DNA from: CAVQEG01 sp963711465
Lineage (GTDB): Bacteria > Bacteroidota > Ignavibacteria > OLB7
Assembly (NCBI GenBank): GCA_963711465.1
Contig: CAVQEG010000001.1
Coordinates: forward strand, 868,001-932,000
Length of the DNA: 64,000 bases
Direction of reading: 5' to 3'
Shown: one piece after another, positions 41,542-51,111 of the stretch
How the letters are laid out: each line of letters starts with the position of its first letter
How positions within the stretch are numbered: the first letter of the stretch is position 1
Notes under the pieces: model-generated
The model's input: the letters and a program-made list of their open reading frames with translations, nothing else
Databases searched by the model: none
Told to the model about the DNA's origin: nothing
Position numbers and translations under genes: made by a program

Positions 41542-42180
41542 GTGGCGATGAAGTTCGAACACGACGAAAATCGACGGCGATACAACCAGACGTTCCTCTC
41601 GAAGGCGGAGCTGACCGAGCGGCTCATGCCGCGCGTCGGAGCTGTCGATCTCAACAAGATCGTCTGCGCCTACGAGCTGGCCCGCGACGTCCATCAGTTC
41701 CAGCAGCGAAACGACGGGACGCCCTGGTTCTGGCATCCGACACGCGTGACGAAGATTCTGCTCAACGAGCTGAACATCACCGACACCGATCTGCTGGTCG
41801 CTTCCCTGCTGCACGATACGCTCGAGGATTCCGACATCCTGACGCCGGAAGTGATCGACTACAATTTCGGTGCGTATGTCAGCTTCCTGGTCGAGACGCT
41901 CACCAAGGAGATCCGCATCGAGGACGGGCCGCTTCGCGAGCAGATCGACCGCGAGTACGTCGAGCGACTGCGGCACTCGCCAGAAGAGTGCAAGATCATC
42001 AAGCTCTCCGATCGGCTCGACAACATGCGGTGCCTCGAGTTCAACCTGAAGCGCAACCCGTACAAGTACGTCAAGGAAACCTCGGAGCACTACATCCCGA
42101 TGGCCGAAGAAGCCGAGAACCTCCACCTGAAGTATCTCCTCAAGGAGATCAAGGCCGAGCGGAACAAGTTCTTCGGCTGA
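41542..42180 (+). CDS. SpoT-like HD-domain hydrolase (putative small alarmone hydrolase)
   Basis: A 212-residue soluble HD-fold protein matching the hydrolase domain of RelA/SpoT. It shows FWHPTRVTKIL (HP near residue 68), the metal pair in ASLLHDTLEDSD (about 92-99), FLVETLTKE and the diagnostic KLSDRLDNMRCLEF (about 155). There is no synthetase, TGS or ACT domain. By family this would split (p)ppGpp to GDP/GTP and pyrophosphate; that activity is inferred. The start may be GTG 41542 or ATG 41548. It is tightly coupled to recN, pointing to a stress or DNA-damage setting. Confidence 0.85.
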   Translation: MAMKFEHDENRRRYNQTFLSKAELTERLMPRVGAVDLNKIVCAYELARDVHQFQQRNDGTPWFWHPTRVTKILLNELNITDTDLLVASLLHDTLEDSDILTPEVIDYNFGAYVSFLVETLTKEIRIEDGPLREQIDREYVERLRHSPEECKIIKLSDRLDNMRCLEFNLKRNPYKYVKETSEHYIPMAEEAENLHLKYLLKEIKAERNKFFG

Positions 42181-42217
42181 TCGGACCTGCCGGCCGTGGC
42201 GTCTGCACCAGACGGCG

Positions 42218-42526
42218 TCAGTCGATCCGCCCGTTCGTACCCGGCGTGCCTCGGCGGCCGCGACGGTGATTCGCCAGCAGTTCGATGACGGCGAAGGCCA
42301 CGCCCAGGACGATCAGCCCACCGCCAATCCACCAGATTACCGTCGCGACCGTCGCGTGCGCGTGGGTCCTCTGCATGACCTCCGGGGATCGTTCGGCGAT
42401 GTGCTGACCGACCATGGCGAACCAGTAGGCGATGCCGAACATCAGCGTCAGTCCGCCCAGGGCAATCACCGCCAGGGGCCAGTTGCGCGTTCCGGTCGGA
42501 TCGCTGCTTGGATCAGTGAGCCCCAT
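42218..42526 (-). CDS. Small two-pass membrane protein
   Basis: A 102-residue protein of unknown function with two membrane segments (about residues 18-38, WPLAVIALGGLTLMFGIAYW, and 60-82, VIWWIGGGLIVLGVAFAVIE) and a basic tail (NHRRGRRG). Start ATG 42526 is chosen because the longer frame runs through the end of the upstream amidotransferase gene. The two genes overlap by 14 bases (42513-42526), so they are probably co-translated. Confidence 0.7.
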   Translation of the reverse strand: MGLTDPSSDPTGTRNWPLAVIALGGLTLMFGIAYWFAMVGQHIAERSPEVMQRTHAHATVATVIWWIGGGLIVLGVAFAVIELLANHRRGRRGTPGTNGRID

Positions 42527-43304
42527 CGGTGCCTCCGTCGGATTCCGAGTCTGAGGATTCCTCGTCCACATCGCTCCGCACCTGCAGACCGTGGCCGAGT
42601 GCCGCGTAGGAGCGCACCTCGAAGAGGAACTGCTCGCGAACACCGACCGAGAACGGACTGTTCGGAAAGTCGCGTTCCGGATGCCACTCCACCGCCAGCA
42701 GATACGACTTTCCCATCGGGTCGAGCCACTCGAGCGCCTCGACCGTGCCGTCTTCCGCGTTCGCGGTCGCGACGAGCGTCGGAGCCACCTGATCGACCGC
42801 CTGGTGGTGATTCGAATTCACTTCACCGCGCAGCTCCGAGGTTGCCTTGAAGAGCATCGAACCGGGACGCAGGAGAACGTCGTGGCGTCGGTCTTCACCC
42901 TGCTCATCCTTGTTGTGTCGATTGCTTCCCCCGAGCCGGTCGGGCAGATGCGGAATGAGGGTGCCTCCCTGCTGCACGTTGACCACCTGCAGACCACGGC
43001 AGATCGCCAGCACCGGGACATCGCGCTCGAGCGCACGCTCGAGCATGTGGAATTCGCGCTCGTCACGCTCCGGATCGACGTCTGCACACTGATCGGCAAA
43101 TTCCGGATGATCATAGCGTGACGGATCGATATCAGATCCACCGGTCAGCAACAGCCCGTCGATGCCGTCCAGCGCCGAGGCGAGATCCTCGGCCTGCATC
43201 AGGTCGACGTACTCGGCATCGTCGGCCGACCGCCGAAGCCACCGTTCGTAGTTGAGATACTTCTCCGATCCGTGTGCCTTTGAGATTCCGATTCGAATCA
43301 TCAT
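42513..43304 (-). CDS. Class I glutamine amidotransferase-like gamma-glutamyl hydrolase (PuuD/peptidase C26 type)
   Basis: Cytoplasmic hydrolase of the peptidase C26 family that cuts gamma-glutamyl bonds. The catalytic Cys is in PVLAICRGLQVVNV and the His-Glu pair in LAVEWHPERDF; GLLLTGGSDIDPSRY and NSNHHQAVD are also typical. Length from ATG 43304 is 263, ending in an acidic Ser/Asp/Glu tail. It follows lpxK by 1 base. Relatives act on gamma-glutamyl-GABA or related amines; the substrate here is not known. Confidence 0.88.
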   Translation of the reverse strand: MMIRIGISKAHGSEKYLNYERWLRRSADDAEYVDLMQAEDLASALDGIDGLLLTGGSDIDPSRYDHPEFADQCADVDPERDEREFHMLERALERDVPVLAICRGLQVVNVQQGGTLIPHLPDRLGGSNRHNKDEQGEDRRHDVLLRPGSMLFKATSELRGEVNSNHHQAVDQVAPTLVATANAEDGTVEALEWLDPMGKSYLLAVEWHPERDFPNSPFSVGVREQFLFEVRSYAALGHGLQVRSDVDEESSDSESDGGTDGAH

Positions 43305-43305
43305 G

Positions 43306-44337
43306 TCATCGTTGTGTTGGTTCGGGTCGTCGCCCGCCGATGAGCGCATCGACGCGGGCGGCGACCTCATCTTCACGTTCAAGTTCGACGCGAAGCCCGG
43401 CGACGTGGAGCGAGTCGCGGATCTCGGCAAACGCTGCAAGCTTCACGACATCCTTTTCGGTCGTGACAATTGCCGTTGCGCGCGCGCGCACCATCCGCTG
43501 AAGCATCCGTCGAACGTCATCGGGCCGGTAGCGGTGATGGTCACGAAACCGCAAATGTCCCGCCAGTTCGACGCCGGCCGCCCGCACCGCCCGCTCCACC
43601 CGCTCCGGCCGGGCAATTCCGGTGACGAGGAGAAACCGCGAGGACTGCGGATCGGTGGGCGTCTGGTCGATAAATCTGGTGAGGCCGCCCTGCTGCTGGC
43701 GCATTCCGACCGTCAGCGCGTCAGGCCGCGCGTAGCGGGCCGCGAACGCCTCGGCGTCGGGCGAAGTGACGACAACGATCTCCGCGCGCTGCAATGCGGT
43801 CGGAGGTTCGCGAAGCGGCCCGGCCGGCAACACGCGAGGCGAGGCAGCCGTGCGCTCGTCGACGATGACGATGTCCAGATCACGCGCGAGCCGATGGTGT
43901 TGAAAGCCGTCGTCGAGCAGCACCAGCGCGTCGTCGAGGCGATCCTCGAGCATACGGAGCGCAGCGGCGCGGTCGGGCGCGACCCCGACGGCCCCGTTGC
44001 GAATGTGACCGGTCGCCATCAGCGGCTCGTCGCCCAGCGCTTCGTAACCGGGAACGGTTTCGCCCGGCAGCCATACGACCGGATCGACGCCGGCGCGACC
44101 GTAGCCACGGGAGAGGTAGACGACCGGGATGGAGCGCTGGAAGCGTTCGAGCAGATGGAGCGTCAGCGGCGTCTTTCCGGCCCCCCCGACCGAGAGCGCA
44201 CCGATCGAAACGACGGGGAATCGCGAGCGATACTGACGGTCGAGCTTTCGGCGCCGATCGGCCGTCGCGACGGCCGAAAAAAGGGCGGCAACGGGTTTGA
44301 GGATCGGCTGAATGCGTGTGACGGGGCTGTCAGTCAT
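43306..44337 (-). CDS. lpxK: Tetraacyldisaccharide 4'-kinase LpxK
   Basis: Inner-membrane kinase that adds the 4'-phosphate to the lipid A disaccharide. P-loop ALSVGGAGKTPLTLHLLE lies at about residues 46-63 after the typical SIGALSVGG lead. Further motifs are SRGYGRAG, GDEPLMATG and VLLDDGFQHHRLARDLDIV with the catalytic Asp/His. Length 343 fits. It lies 4 bases after the DUF374 acyltransferase gene in the lipid A block. Confidence 0.95.
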   Translation of the reverse strand: MTDSPVTRIQPILKPVAALFSAVATADRRRKLDRQYRSRFPVVSIGALSVGGAGKTPLTLHLLERFQRSIPVVYLSRGYGRAGVDPVVWLPGETVPGYEALGDEPLMATGHIRNGAVGVAPDRAAALRMLEDRLDDALVLLDDGFQHHRLARDLDIVIVDERTAASPRVLPAGPLREPPTALQRAEIVVVTSPDAEAFAARYARPDALTVGMRQQQGGLTRFIDQTPTDPQSSRFLLVTGIARPERVERAVRAAGVELAGHLRFRDHHRYRPDDVRRMLQRMVRARATAIVTTEKDVVKLAAFAEIRDSLHVAGLRVELEREDEVAARVDALIGGRRPEPTQR

Positions 44338-44341
44338 GAGG

Positions 44342-45019
44342 TCAAATCGTCGTTCTGTCGTGTTGATCCAATTCGTCGAGTCGTCTGTCGAGTTCGTTCA
44401 GATCGGCTTCGGTCACGCGAGATCCCGGCGCAGCGCCGCTGGCATCGGTGGTGTGAGTCCTGATCGTCGTGAGGGCAAATGGGTCTATGATGCAATAACG
44501 GAAATCAATTCTGGTGAATGGAAACGGGATCCGCATCGCGTCCCAGCTTCCCAGTCGGATCCAACGCCGCGCAGTCCACCCCACCAGCAACAGTCGCCGC
44601 CCACTCCGCCTGGCAATTACCACCGCTCCCGCCTTCGACCGTCGACTCGGTCCCCGCGGTCCGTCCGGCGTCAACAGAATCGTCCCGTGAGCCGCCGCTT
44701 CGACCGCCGCGCGAAGGGCTTCGCCGCCCCCACGAGTGCTCGATCCCCGAACGATCCTCCCGTATCGCAGCCCCTCGAGATGCCGCACCAGTCGATCTCC
44801 GTCCCCGCTTCGACTGACGATGGCACTCGCCCCCAGCCTCGCAAATCGCTGCCATACCGGTAGCATCGACCCGTGCCAGAATACCACCACCGCCGGCTCC
44901 GCACCGCGGACTGCCGCCTCAGATTCCAGCGGTGTGTGATCGACCATCCGCCAGCTTGCCGACAGCCACCGCAGCAGCGCGTGCTGCACCGTACGCCAGA
45001 GCCGATCAGCTGCCCGCAT
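44342..45019 (-). CDS. DUF374/lysophospholipid acyltransferase-like protein
   Basis: A 225-residue LPLAT-fold protein of the DUF374 group, which occurs in lipid A and Kdo transferase neighbourhoods. Motifs: PAVVVFWHGSMLPVW (catalytic-type His, about residue 50), SRSGDGDRLVRHLE, RGSSTRGGGEAL and LTPDGPRGPSRR. Start ATG 45019 overlaps the lpxB stop by 14 bases. Its place between lpxB and lpxK suggests acylation of a lipid A precursor, but the acceptor is not proven. A longer frame exists upstream but lies within lpxB. Confidence 0.85.
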   Translation of the reverse strand: MRAADRLWRTVQHALLRWLSASWRMVDHTPLESEAAVRGAEPAVVVFWHGSMLPVWQRFARLGASAIVSRSGDGDRLVRHLEGLRYGRIVRGSSTRGGGEALRAAVEAAAHGTILLTPDGPRGPSRRSKAGAVVIARRSGRRLLLVGWTARRWIRLGSWDAMRIPFPFTRIDFRYCIIDPFALTTIRTHTTDASGAAPGSRVTEADLNELDRRLDELDQHDRTTI

Positions 45020-46178
45020 CACTGCCCCGGCCCCCCTCCGGGAAGTACCGATCGATGATGTACGCCGCTGCTCGCGCCGCGTGGCCGCTCGCTCCAAGCT
45101 CCCTCCGCACCGAGTCCAATCCCTCGATGACCTCCGCCCGATACCCGGCGTCGTCGCTCAGCCGGCAGAGCTCCGCCGCGATCGCCTCACCCGTACACGC
45201 ATCCTGGATGAATTCCCGCACCACCGCCCGCCCCGCAAGGATGTTCGCCATCGCGATCCACGGCACCCGAATCGCCCTGCGCGCGATGGCGTAGCTCACT
45301 GCAGAAGTCCTGTAGAATGCCGCGAACGGCACTCCAAGCACCGTTGCCTCAACGGTCGACGTTCCGGATTTCACCAGCGCCACATCGGCGTCGGCAAGCA
45401 CTTCGACGGCGTCGTCGCTCACCTCCACGTCCACCTCCATCCCTTGCAGCATCGCCTCGAGTATGGCCGGCTCGATGGTGCTCGCACGTGCAACGACGTG
45501 CCGCCACGAACCGCCCAGCCGTTCGATCACCGAGCGAACCACCGGCATGTGCCGGGCGAGTTCCTCGGGCCGGCTTCCTGGCAGGTAAGCGACCGTCCGC
45601 CGAGCGTCATCGGCTGGTGCACCGCGCTGCGCTGTCGCGAGCGTGTGCGTCGCCAGTTCGTCGACGAGCGGATGGCCGAAGAAGACGGCTTCGATGTCGT
45701 GGCGCGCGAAGTAGTCGACCTCGAAGGGGAAGACAACCAGGAGCCGATCGACGAACTGGCGGATCGTTCGGACGCGGCCCTCCTTCCACGCCCATACCTG
45801 AGGAGCCACGTAGTACACGACCGGTATGCCGAGCTCGTGAAGTCGTCGCGCCAGGCGGAGATTGAATCCCGGGTAGTCGACGAGTATTGCGATCGTCGGT
45901 CTGGCCAATCGGGCGAAGTCGACGATGCGACCGAAGACGGCGCGGAGCGAACGGTATCGGCGCACGACCTCCCAGAATCCGACCACGTTGACCTGGGCGG
46001 CATCGACGAGGATCTGCATCCCGGCGCGACGCAGTGCCGCGCCGCCGATACCGGCAACGCGCAGCGACGGGCGAAGCAAGCGCATCGCATCGAGCAGCCG
46101 CGCGGCGTGGCGATCGGCCGACGCCTCGGCGGCGACGAGCAGAATGTCGACGTGTTCGGTGGAGGTGGTGGCCGTCAC
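45006..46178 (-). CDS. lpxB: Lipid-A-disaccharide synthase LpxB
   Basis: Glycosyltransferase (GT19) joining UDP-diacylglucosamine to lipid X to form the lipid A disaccharide. Family features: LLVAAEASADRHAARLLDA at the start, VDYPGFNLRLAR, YYVAPQVWAWKEGR, FFGHPLVDE, LPGSRPEELARHMP and VKSGTSTVEATVLGVPFAAFY. The GTG start at 46178 overlaps the lpxA stop (GTGA). Length 390 is normal. Confidence 0.96.
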   Translation of the reverse strand: MTATTSTEHVDILLVAAEASADRHAARLLDAMRLLRPSLRVAGIGGAALRRAGMQILVDAAQVNVVGFWEVVRRYRSLRAVFGRIVDFARLARPTIAILVDYPGFNLRLARRLHELGIPVVYYVAPQVWAWKEGRVRTIRQFVDRLLVVFPFEVDYFARHDIEAVFFGHPLVDELATHTLATAQRGAPADDARRTVAYLPGSRPEELARHMPVVRSVIERLGGSWRHVVARASTIEPAILEAMLQGMEVDVEVSDDAVEVLADADVALVKSGTSTVEATVLGVPFAAFYRTSAVSYAIARRAIRVPWIAMANILAGRAVVREFIQDACTGEAIAAELCRLSDDAGYRAEVIEGLDSVRRELGASGHAARAAAYIIDRYFPEGGRGSDAGS

Positions 46179-46963
46179 CGCGACAGCGGAATGACCCCGC
46201 GTTCGCTGGAGAGGATGAATTCGACGATATCGCGCACCTCGGGCGTGCCATTGAACGTGTCGGCCGCCATGCGTGCGCCGTCACCGATGTTGACGCCGGC
46301 CTGGTAGACGAGTCGGTAGGCGCCGCGAATCGTCTCGATGATTTCCTGCGGAAACCCGCGCCGCTGCAGACCGATCACGTTGACACCCGAGAATCCAAGC
46401 GGATGGTTGCCCGCCAGGGCAAACGGCGGAACGTCCTTCATGACGCGGAAGCCGGCTCCGACCATCGCGTGCTTCCCGATTCGTTCGAACTGGTGGACCC
46501 CGGTGAGGCCTCCGACGATCGCCCAGTCGTCGATGGTCACGTGGCCTCCCAACTGTGCGCCGTTGGCAAGGATGACGTTGTCTCCGATGACGCAGTCGTG
46601 GGCCACGTGGGTGTAGGCCATCAGCAGACAGCCGCGGCCGACCGAGGTATTGCCATGAGCAACGGTACCGCGGTGCACCGTGACGTATTCGCGGATGGTG
46701 GTCGAGTCGCCGATCGTCGCGGTGGTCGGTTCGTGCGCGTACTTGAGATCCTGCGGAGCTGCACCGACGACCGCACCGGTGTAGATCTCGCATTCACGCC
46801 CGATGCGCGCGCCGGTACAGATGTGGGCGTGCGACTGGACGTGTGTGCCGTCACCGATGACGGCACCGGCCTCAACGACGGCAAAGGGATCGATGCGAAC
46901 GCCGTCACCGATCGATGCCTCGGGGTCTATGTACGCGAGAGCGTGAATCAGGGTCTGCGGCAT
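46175..46963 (-). CDS. lpxA: UDP-N-acetylglucosamine acyltransferase LpxA
   Basis: First enzyme of lipid A synthesis, a cytoplasmic left-handed beta-helix trimer. It shows hexapeptide repeats from residue 1 to about 180 (ASIGDGVRIDPFAVVEAGAV), the catalytic His in YTHVAHDCVIGD (about 123), and HQFERIGKHAMVG and NVIGLQRRGF near the C-terminal domain. Length 262 is standard. It follows lpxC-fabZ after 87 bases and overlaps lpxB. Confidence 0.97.
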   Translation of the reverse strand: MPQTLIHALAYIDPEASIGDGVRIDPFAVVEAGAVIGDGTHVQSHAHICTGARIGRECEIYTGAVVGAAPQDLKYAHEPTTATIGDSTTIREYVTVHRGTVAHGNTSVGRGCLLMAYTHVAHDCVIGDNVILANGAQLGGHVTIDDWAIVGGLTGVHQFERIGKHAMVGAGFRVMKDVPPFALAGNHPLGFSGVNVIGLQRRGFPQEIIETIRGAYRLVYQAGVNIGDGARMAADTFNGTPEVRDIVEFILSSERGVIPLSR

Positions 46964-47050
46964 ACCGTGAAGGATGCTCGGGATTGTGCATCGCCGCCGG
47001 GAGAGCGGTGCGTCGATGCGGATCTGGGGTCGGTGCCGTTCGAGGTCGGA

Positions 47051-48448
47051 TCAGCGATCGACGATCGCCACCGACAGATCGGCCTCTGCGGCAAGCGTCC
47101 CGTTGACGGTCGCCCGTCCGGAGAAGATCACCGTGTTGAACCGTCGGGAGCTCAGGGTCATCTCCATGAGCAGCTGGTCGCCGGGAACGACCGGCTTGCG
47201 GAACTTCCCGTTGTTGATGCCGATGAAGAACGCCAGCTTCGAGTGATCCTCACCCAGCTGATTCATCAGCAGCATTCCGCCCGTCTGCGCCATTGCCTCG
47301 AGAATCAGGACGCCCGGCATGATCGGCTTGCCGGGAAAGTGCCCGGTGAAGAACGGCTCGTTGAACGTGACGTTCTTCAGCCCCACGATTCTCCCCTCCT
47401 CCAGATCGAGTTCCACGATACGATCGACCAGCAGGAACGGGAAGCGATGCGGGAGAATCGTGGCGATCTGATTGACGTCCATCACCACGGTGCCGCTGCT
47501 CAGCGCCGGGAAGCGCCGGTAGAGCTTCTTCTGCTCGGCCAGCCGCTTGATCTTCCGGGCGAACTCGATGTTGCTGGCGTGACCCGGCCTGGCGGCGAGG
47601 ATATGCGCACGAATGGGCGTGCCCACCAGCGCCAGATCGCCAAGCAGATCCAGCAGCTTGTGCCGCGCCGGCTCGTTCTCCCACCGCATCGTCCCGTTGT
47701 TGAGCACGCCTGTGGAGCCGAGCACCACCGATCCTTCCAGTCCGAGCCGTGTCGACATTCCGTCGAGGCCCTCCTGATCGATGTCCTTGTCGACGATGAC
47801 GATCGCGTTGTCGAGCGCGCCACCCTTGATGAGTCCCTCGCGCCGCAGCGTCTCGACCTCGGTCAGAAAGCAGAACGTCCGCGCCGGAGCGATCTCCTTG
47901 ACGAACTCGCTGTCGAGGCTGAACATGTAGGAGTACTGGCTGCCGAGGGCGGGGTTCTTGTAGTCGATCATCACCGTCAGTCGGAACTCTTCGCCAGGCA
48001 TGGCGGCGAATTCGACGCCGCCTGCGGCGTTCTTCCAGTTGACGATCTGATCGAGCGCGATGTAGGTGCGGGGTGCCTGCTGATCGGCATACCCGACTCC
48101 GGTGAGCACGTCGGTATACGGCCGCGCGCTGCCGTCACAGATCGGCGGCTCGTTTGCCGTCAGTTCGATCCGGCAGTTGTCGATCTCGAGTCCTGCAAGC
48201 GCCGCCAGCACGTGCTCGACGGTGTGTACGTCGGCATCGCCCGCCGTCAGCGTCGTGCCTCGTGAGATATCCGTCACAAGGTCGACGTCCGCCGGCACCT
48301 CGGGTTCGCCCGGCATGTCGGTACGGATGAACCGGATGCCGTAGCCCTCGGCAGCCGGTTTGAACGTCATGGTCGAGCGGTTGCCGGTATGGAGGCCGAC
48401 CCCCGTGATCGTGGCCTCCGAAGCAATCGTTCGCTGCTGTTGGCGCAT
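47051..48448 (-). CDS. lpxC/fabZ: Bifunctional LpxC-FabZ fusion
   Basis: One 465-residue chain carries two lipid enzymes. Residues 1-300 are LpxC, the zinc UDP-3-O-acyl-GlcNAc deacetylase (opening [19 protein letters not shown], zinc sites in [11 protein letters not shown] and [13 protein letters not shown]). Residues 310-465 are FabZ, the 3-hydroxyacyl-ACP dehydratase (catalytic His in [34 protein letters not shown] with the catalytic Glu). This fusion is typical of Bacteroidota and relatives. Start 48448 is chosen because the longer frame runs back into lpxD. It links supply of hydroxyacyl chains to the committed step of lipid A synthesis. Confidence 0.96.
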   Translation of the reverse strand: MRQQQRTIASEATITGVGLHTGNRSTMTFKPAAEGYGIRFIRTDMPGEPEVPADVDLVTDISRGTTLTAGDADVHTVEHVLAALAGLEIDNCRIELTANEPPICDGSARPYTDVLTGVGYADQQAPRTYIALDQIVNWKNAAGGVEFAAMPGEEFRLTVMIDYKNPALGSQYSYMFSLDSEFVKEIAPARTFCFLTEVETLRREGLIKGGALDNAIVIVDKDIDQEGLDGMSTRLGLEGSVVLGSTGVLNNGTMRWENEPARHKLLDLLGDLALVGTPIRAHILAARPGHASNIEFARKIKRLAEQKKLYRRFPALSSGTVVMDVNQIATILPHRFPFLLVDRIVELDLEEGRIVGLKNVTFNEPFFTGHFPGKPIMPGVLILEAMAQTGGMLLMNQLGEDHSKLAFFIGINNGKFRKPVVPGDQLLMEMTLSSRRFNTVIFSGRATVNGTLAAEADLSVAIVDR

Positions 48449-48536
48449 TCTCAGGCGTAACGGATGAGCGGATGGGGAATCGCGGTCGGACGCAGGACGG
48501 GCAGCGTCGCGTGAAGGAGGGTCAAAATACGGTAGT

Positions 48537-49595
48537 TCAGGAGACTTCGTCCCCTTCGGCAACGTCGACAGAATTCTCAAGCTTGCGGATTCGATCCCGA
48601 AGCTCCCGGATCTCCCGAAGCAGGTCTGGAAGCTGCCGCAGGGCGCCCTCCTGGCGAAGGGCCTGCGAGTGCTCCTTGGCCGGATGGCCGAAGTACCGGC
48701 CGGATTTGCGAATCGTCTTGCTGACACCGGATTGCGCCTCGATGATCACGTCCGCTGCCGTCTCGATGTGACCGACGAATCCGACCTGGCCCGCGATCCG
48801 ATTCGCCCGGCCGATGCGCGTGCTGCCGGAGACGCCCGTCTGCGCAGCGATCGCCGTGTGATCGCCGATCTCCACGTTGTGCGCGATATGGACCAGATTG
48901 TCAATCTTCGTTCCGTCGCCGATGCGCGTCATACCGAGTGCCGCGCGGTCGATGGTCACGTTGGCACCGATCTCCACGTCGTCACCAACGTCGACGCCAC
49001 CGATCTGTCGAACCCGCCGCCAACTGCCATCGTCCTGTTCGACGAACCCGAAACCACTCGCGCCGATCACCGTGCCGGCATGGATCACCACGCGATTGCC
49101 GATCACCGTGCCGTGGTAGATCGACGCGTTGTACTCGATGGTCGTATCGGCTCCGACCCGCACGCCGGGTCCAAGCACCACTCCGGCCAGAAGCACCGTC
49201 CGGTCGCCGATGCGACACCCATGCTCGATGACGACACCCGGCCCGATCGAGACATCCTCTCCCATCGTCACATCGCGTCCGACGATTGCGGTCGGATGCA
49301 CGCCGGCAACCGCCGGCGGTGCGGAGGGCGAGAGCTCCTCGAGCAGCGTGAGGAACGCCTCGTACGGATCGGCGACGCGAACGTAGGTGAGATCCTCGCG
49401 CACGATCGGAAAGTCCTCGGCGATGAACACCAGACCCGCGCGCGTCGTGGCCACGTGCCGCGCGTAGCGACGACTGGCGACAAACGTGGCCTCCGACCCG
49501 GTGGCCGTCTCGATGGCCGCAACGCCGTCGATCCGCAGATCCGGATCGCCCACGACGCGTCCATCGACCAGTTCGGCTATATCGCGTGCATGCAT
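48537..49595 (-). CDS. lpxD: UDP-3-O-acylglucosamine N-acyltransferase LpxD
   Basis: Adds the N-linked hydroxyacyl chain to UDP-3-O-acyl-glucosamine. The N-terminal uridine-binding domain (about residues 1-100) includes ATFVASRRYARH. A left-handed beta helix of hexapeptide repeats (about 105-310) follows, with the catalytic His in NLVHIAHNVEIGDHT (about 236) and the motif IGASGFGFV. The C-terminal helix has LPDLLREIRELRDRIRKLE. Length 352 fits. It precedes lpxC-fabZ by 88 bases. Confidence 0.96.
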   Translation of the reverse strand: MHARDIAELVDGRVVGDPDLRIDGVAAIETATGSEATFVASRRYARHVATTRAGLVFIAEDFPIVREDLTYVRVADPYEAFLTLLEELSPSAPPAVAGVHPTAIVGRDVTMGEDVSIGPGVVIEHGCRIGDRTVLLAGVVLGPGVRVGADTTIEYNASIYHGTVIGNRVVIHAGTVIGASGFGFVEQDDGSWRRVRQIGGVDVGDDVEIGANVTIDRAALGMTRIGDGTKIDNLVHIAHNVEIGDHTAIAAQTGVSGSTRIGRANRIAGQVGFVGHIETAADVIIEAQSGVSKTIRKSGRYFGHPAKEHSQALRQEGALRQLPDLLREIRELRDRIRKLENSVDVAEGDEVS

Positions 49596-49631
49596 GAGTG
49601 TTCGCTGGCTGGGTACGTGTGTCGAGTCGAC

Positions 49632-50456
49632 TCAGGGTTTCGCGCTGTCGGACCCGTCATGGTCCGGCAGAATCGCATTCGGGTCTTCCTTGGGTGGCGG
49701 CTCGTCGCCGCGCGTGCGCTGCCCCCTTCGGCTGCGTGCCTCATCGGCGTTGTCCTGCGGCTTGGCGGCGGCCTTCTGCTCCTCGGACGGTTCGAGCTTC
49801 ACGCCAAGGCGCTTCAGCACAGCATAGGTTAGGTCGTTGTCCGTGTTAGCGTAGAGCATCGGCATTCCCCGCGTGCTCTTGTCGAAGACGAAGTCGTATC
49901 CCTGCGCCTGCGCCTCCTCGCCAATGGCCTTGATGACCCGGTCCATCAGAGGCCCCATCAGCTGCTCGTGCTGTTTCTCGTACTCACCGTCGGGTCCGAA
50001 CTTCTCCGTCTGAAACTGCAGCAGCTTGCTCTGCAGGTCCTTCAGTCGCGCGTTGGCATCGCGCTTCTCTTGCGTGCTCCACAGCAGTCGGTTGGTTTCG
50101 ATCTCCTGCTGCAACGCCTCGATGGCGGACTGCTGCCGCTTGATGTCTCGCATCCAGCTTGCCTGCAGCTCCGAGAGCGTCGCGCGCGCGGTCTGCGCCT
50201 CCGGCATCCGATCGAGAATCGTCTCGCTCGCCACGTAGGCGATCTTCGTCTGCGCCAATACGGGCACAGCTGCCGATACGAACGCCACCACGCCGATGAT
50301 TGCCGCAGCGTACGAGGCCGCGCGTACACGACCCGCGGCGGCGCATCCCGCAACGGTGCGAGCCACTCGAGTGCGAGGCACCCTACGGCGCCGCTGCATC
50401 GCCTCGGTCCCGCGCGCCTGCCCTGTGAAGATCGTCGTGGTCATGGCCACCGTCAT
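49632..50456 (-). CDS. OmpH/Skp-family periplasmic chaperone-like protein, longer copy
   Basis: A 274-residue exported protein with a long basic start (RRRRVPRTRVARTV), a hydrophobic signal segment (about residues 48-69) and then the Skp pattern KIAYVASETILDRMPEAQ. A coiled-coil arm (about 90-165) and a return strand region follow, then a charged Pro-rich tail. Skp proteins hold unfolded outer-membrane proteins on the way to BamA. The signal region is unusually far from the first Met; ATG 50399 is a possible later start. It overlaps the other OmpH gene by ATGA (50453-50456). Confidence 0.87.
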   Translation of the reverse strand: MTVAMTTTIFTGQARGTEAMQRRRRVPRTRVARTVAGCAAAGRVRAASYAAAIIGVVAFVSAAVPVLAQTKIAYVASETILDRMPEAQTARATLSELQASWMRDIKRQQSAIEALQQEIETNRLLWSTQEKRDANARLKDLQSKLLQFQTEKFGPDGEYEKQHEQLMGPLMDRVIKAIGEEAQAQGYDFVFDKSTRGMPMLYANTDNDLTYAVLKRLGVKLEPSEEQKAAAKPQDNADEARSRRGQRTRGDEPPPKEDPNAILPDHDGSDSAKP

Positions 50457-50983
50457 TTCGATTCGCGATTGAGGTAGTCGAGCACCTGGAAGGTGATGTC
50501 GAGCTTCTTGTCGTAGTAAAACGGGATCGCCTTGTCGAACACGGCCGAGAGCTTCTGCCGTTCGGCAATCTTCGAGACTGCCGCACTGATGCGCTCACGG
50601 ACCGGCGCGACCAGAGAGTCCTGCGCATTCTGCAGCATCGTCGAACGCGACTGCTGGAAATCCACCATCTCCTGCTGCTGCTGCTGAAGCTTCTGCTCCT
50701 CGGTCTGCCGTGCCTGCGGCGTCATCATCTCCTGCTGCTTGCGATAGTTGTCAACTTTCGTCTGCAGATCGTTCTGCATGGCCGCCAGCGAGTCCCGCAC
50801 CGACTCGCGAAGCGAGACGAGCTTCTTCTGAATCACTGCGAACTCCGGCATCTCGGAGAGGATTTTCTCGAAGTCCACAAAGGCGATCTTCACCTGGTCG
50901 TTGGACTGTGCCGCAGCACGCGACGGCGTAGCGAACAGGAGTGCGACGGCCAGGAGGACGGGGACTGAATAGAGGAGTTTCAT
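50453..50983 (-). CDS. OmpH/Skp-family periplasmic chaperone, shorter copy
   Basis: A 176-residue exported Skp-like protein. It has a signal peptide (about residues 1-25), the opening KIAFVDFEKILSEMPEFAVI, a long Gln-rich coiled coil (EEQKLQQQQQEMVDFQQ) and the closing AVFDKAIPFYYDKKLDITFQ typical of the family. It lies between bamA and the longer ompH in the usual order of this phylum (uppS-bamA-ompH-ompH). Predicted to escort outer-membrane proteins through the periplasm. Confidence 0.92.
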   Translation of the reverse strand: MKLLYSVPVLLAVALLFATPSRAAAQSNDQVKIAFVDFEKILSEMPEFAVIQKKLVSLRESVRDSLAAMQNDLQTKVDNYRKQQEMMTPQARQTEEQKLQQQQQEMVDFQQSRSTMLQNAQDSLVAPVRERISAAVSKIAERQKLSAVFDKAIPFYYDKKLDITFQVLDYLNRESK

Positions 50984-51111
50984 CCGGTTGAATTCTGTGG
51001 GTGCTGTGAACGAGCTGTTGGGAACGTGACGCGATCCGCATCCGGCCGTTTAGCCGAGGTTCGTAAAAATGTTTGCCTCCATGCGACACATGAGTCGACC
51101 GCGCCGGTCGA

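Noticed and set aside
46034..48265. Long open frame on the plus strand (743 codons)
   Set aside because: Antisense shadow of lpxB, lpxA and lpxC-fabZ, all of which have clear family motifs.
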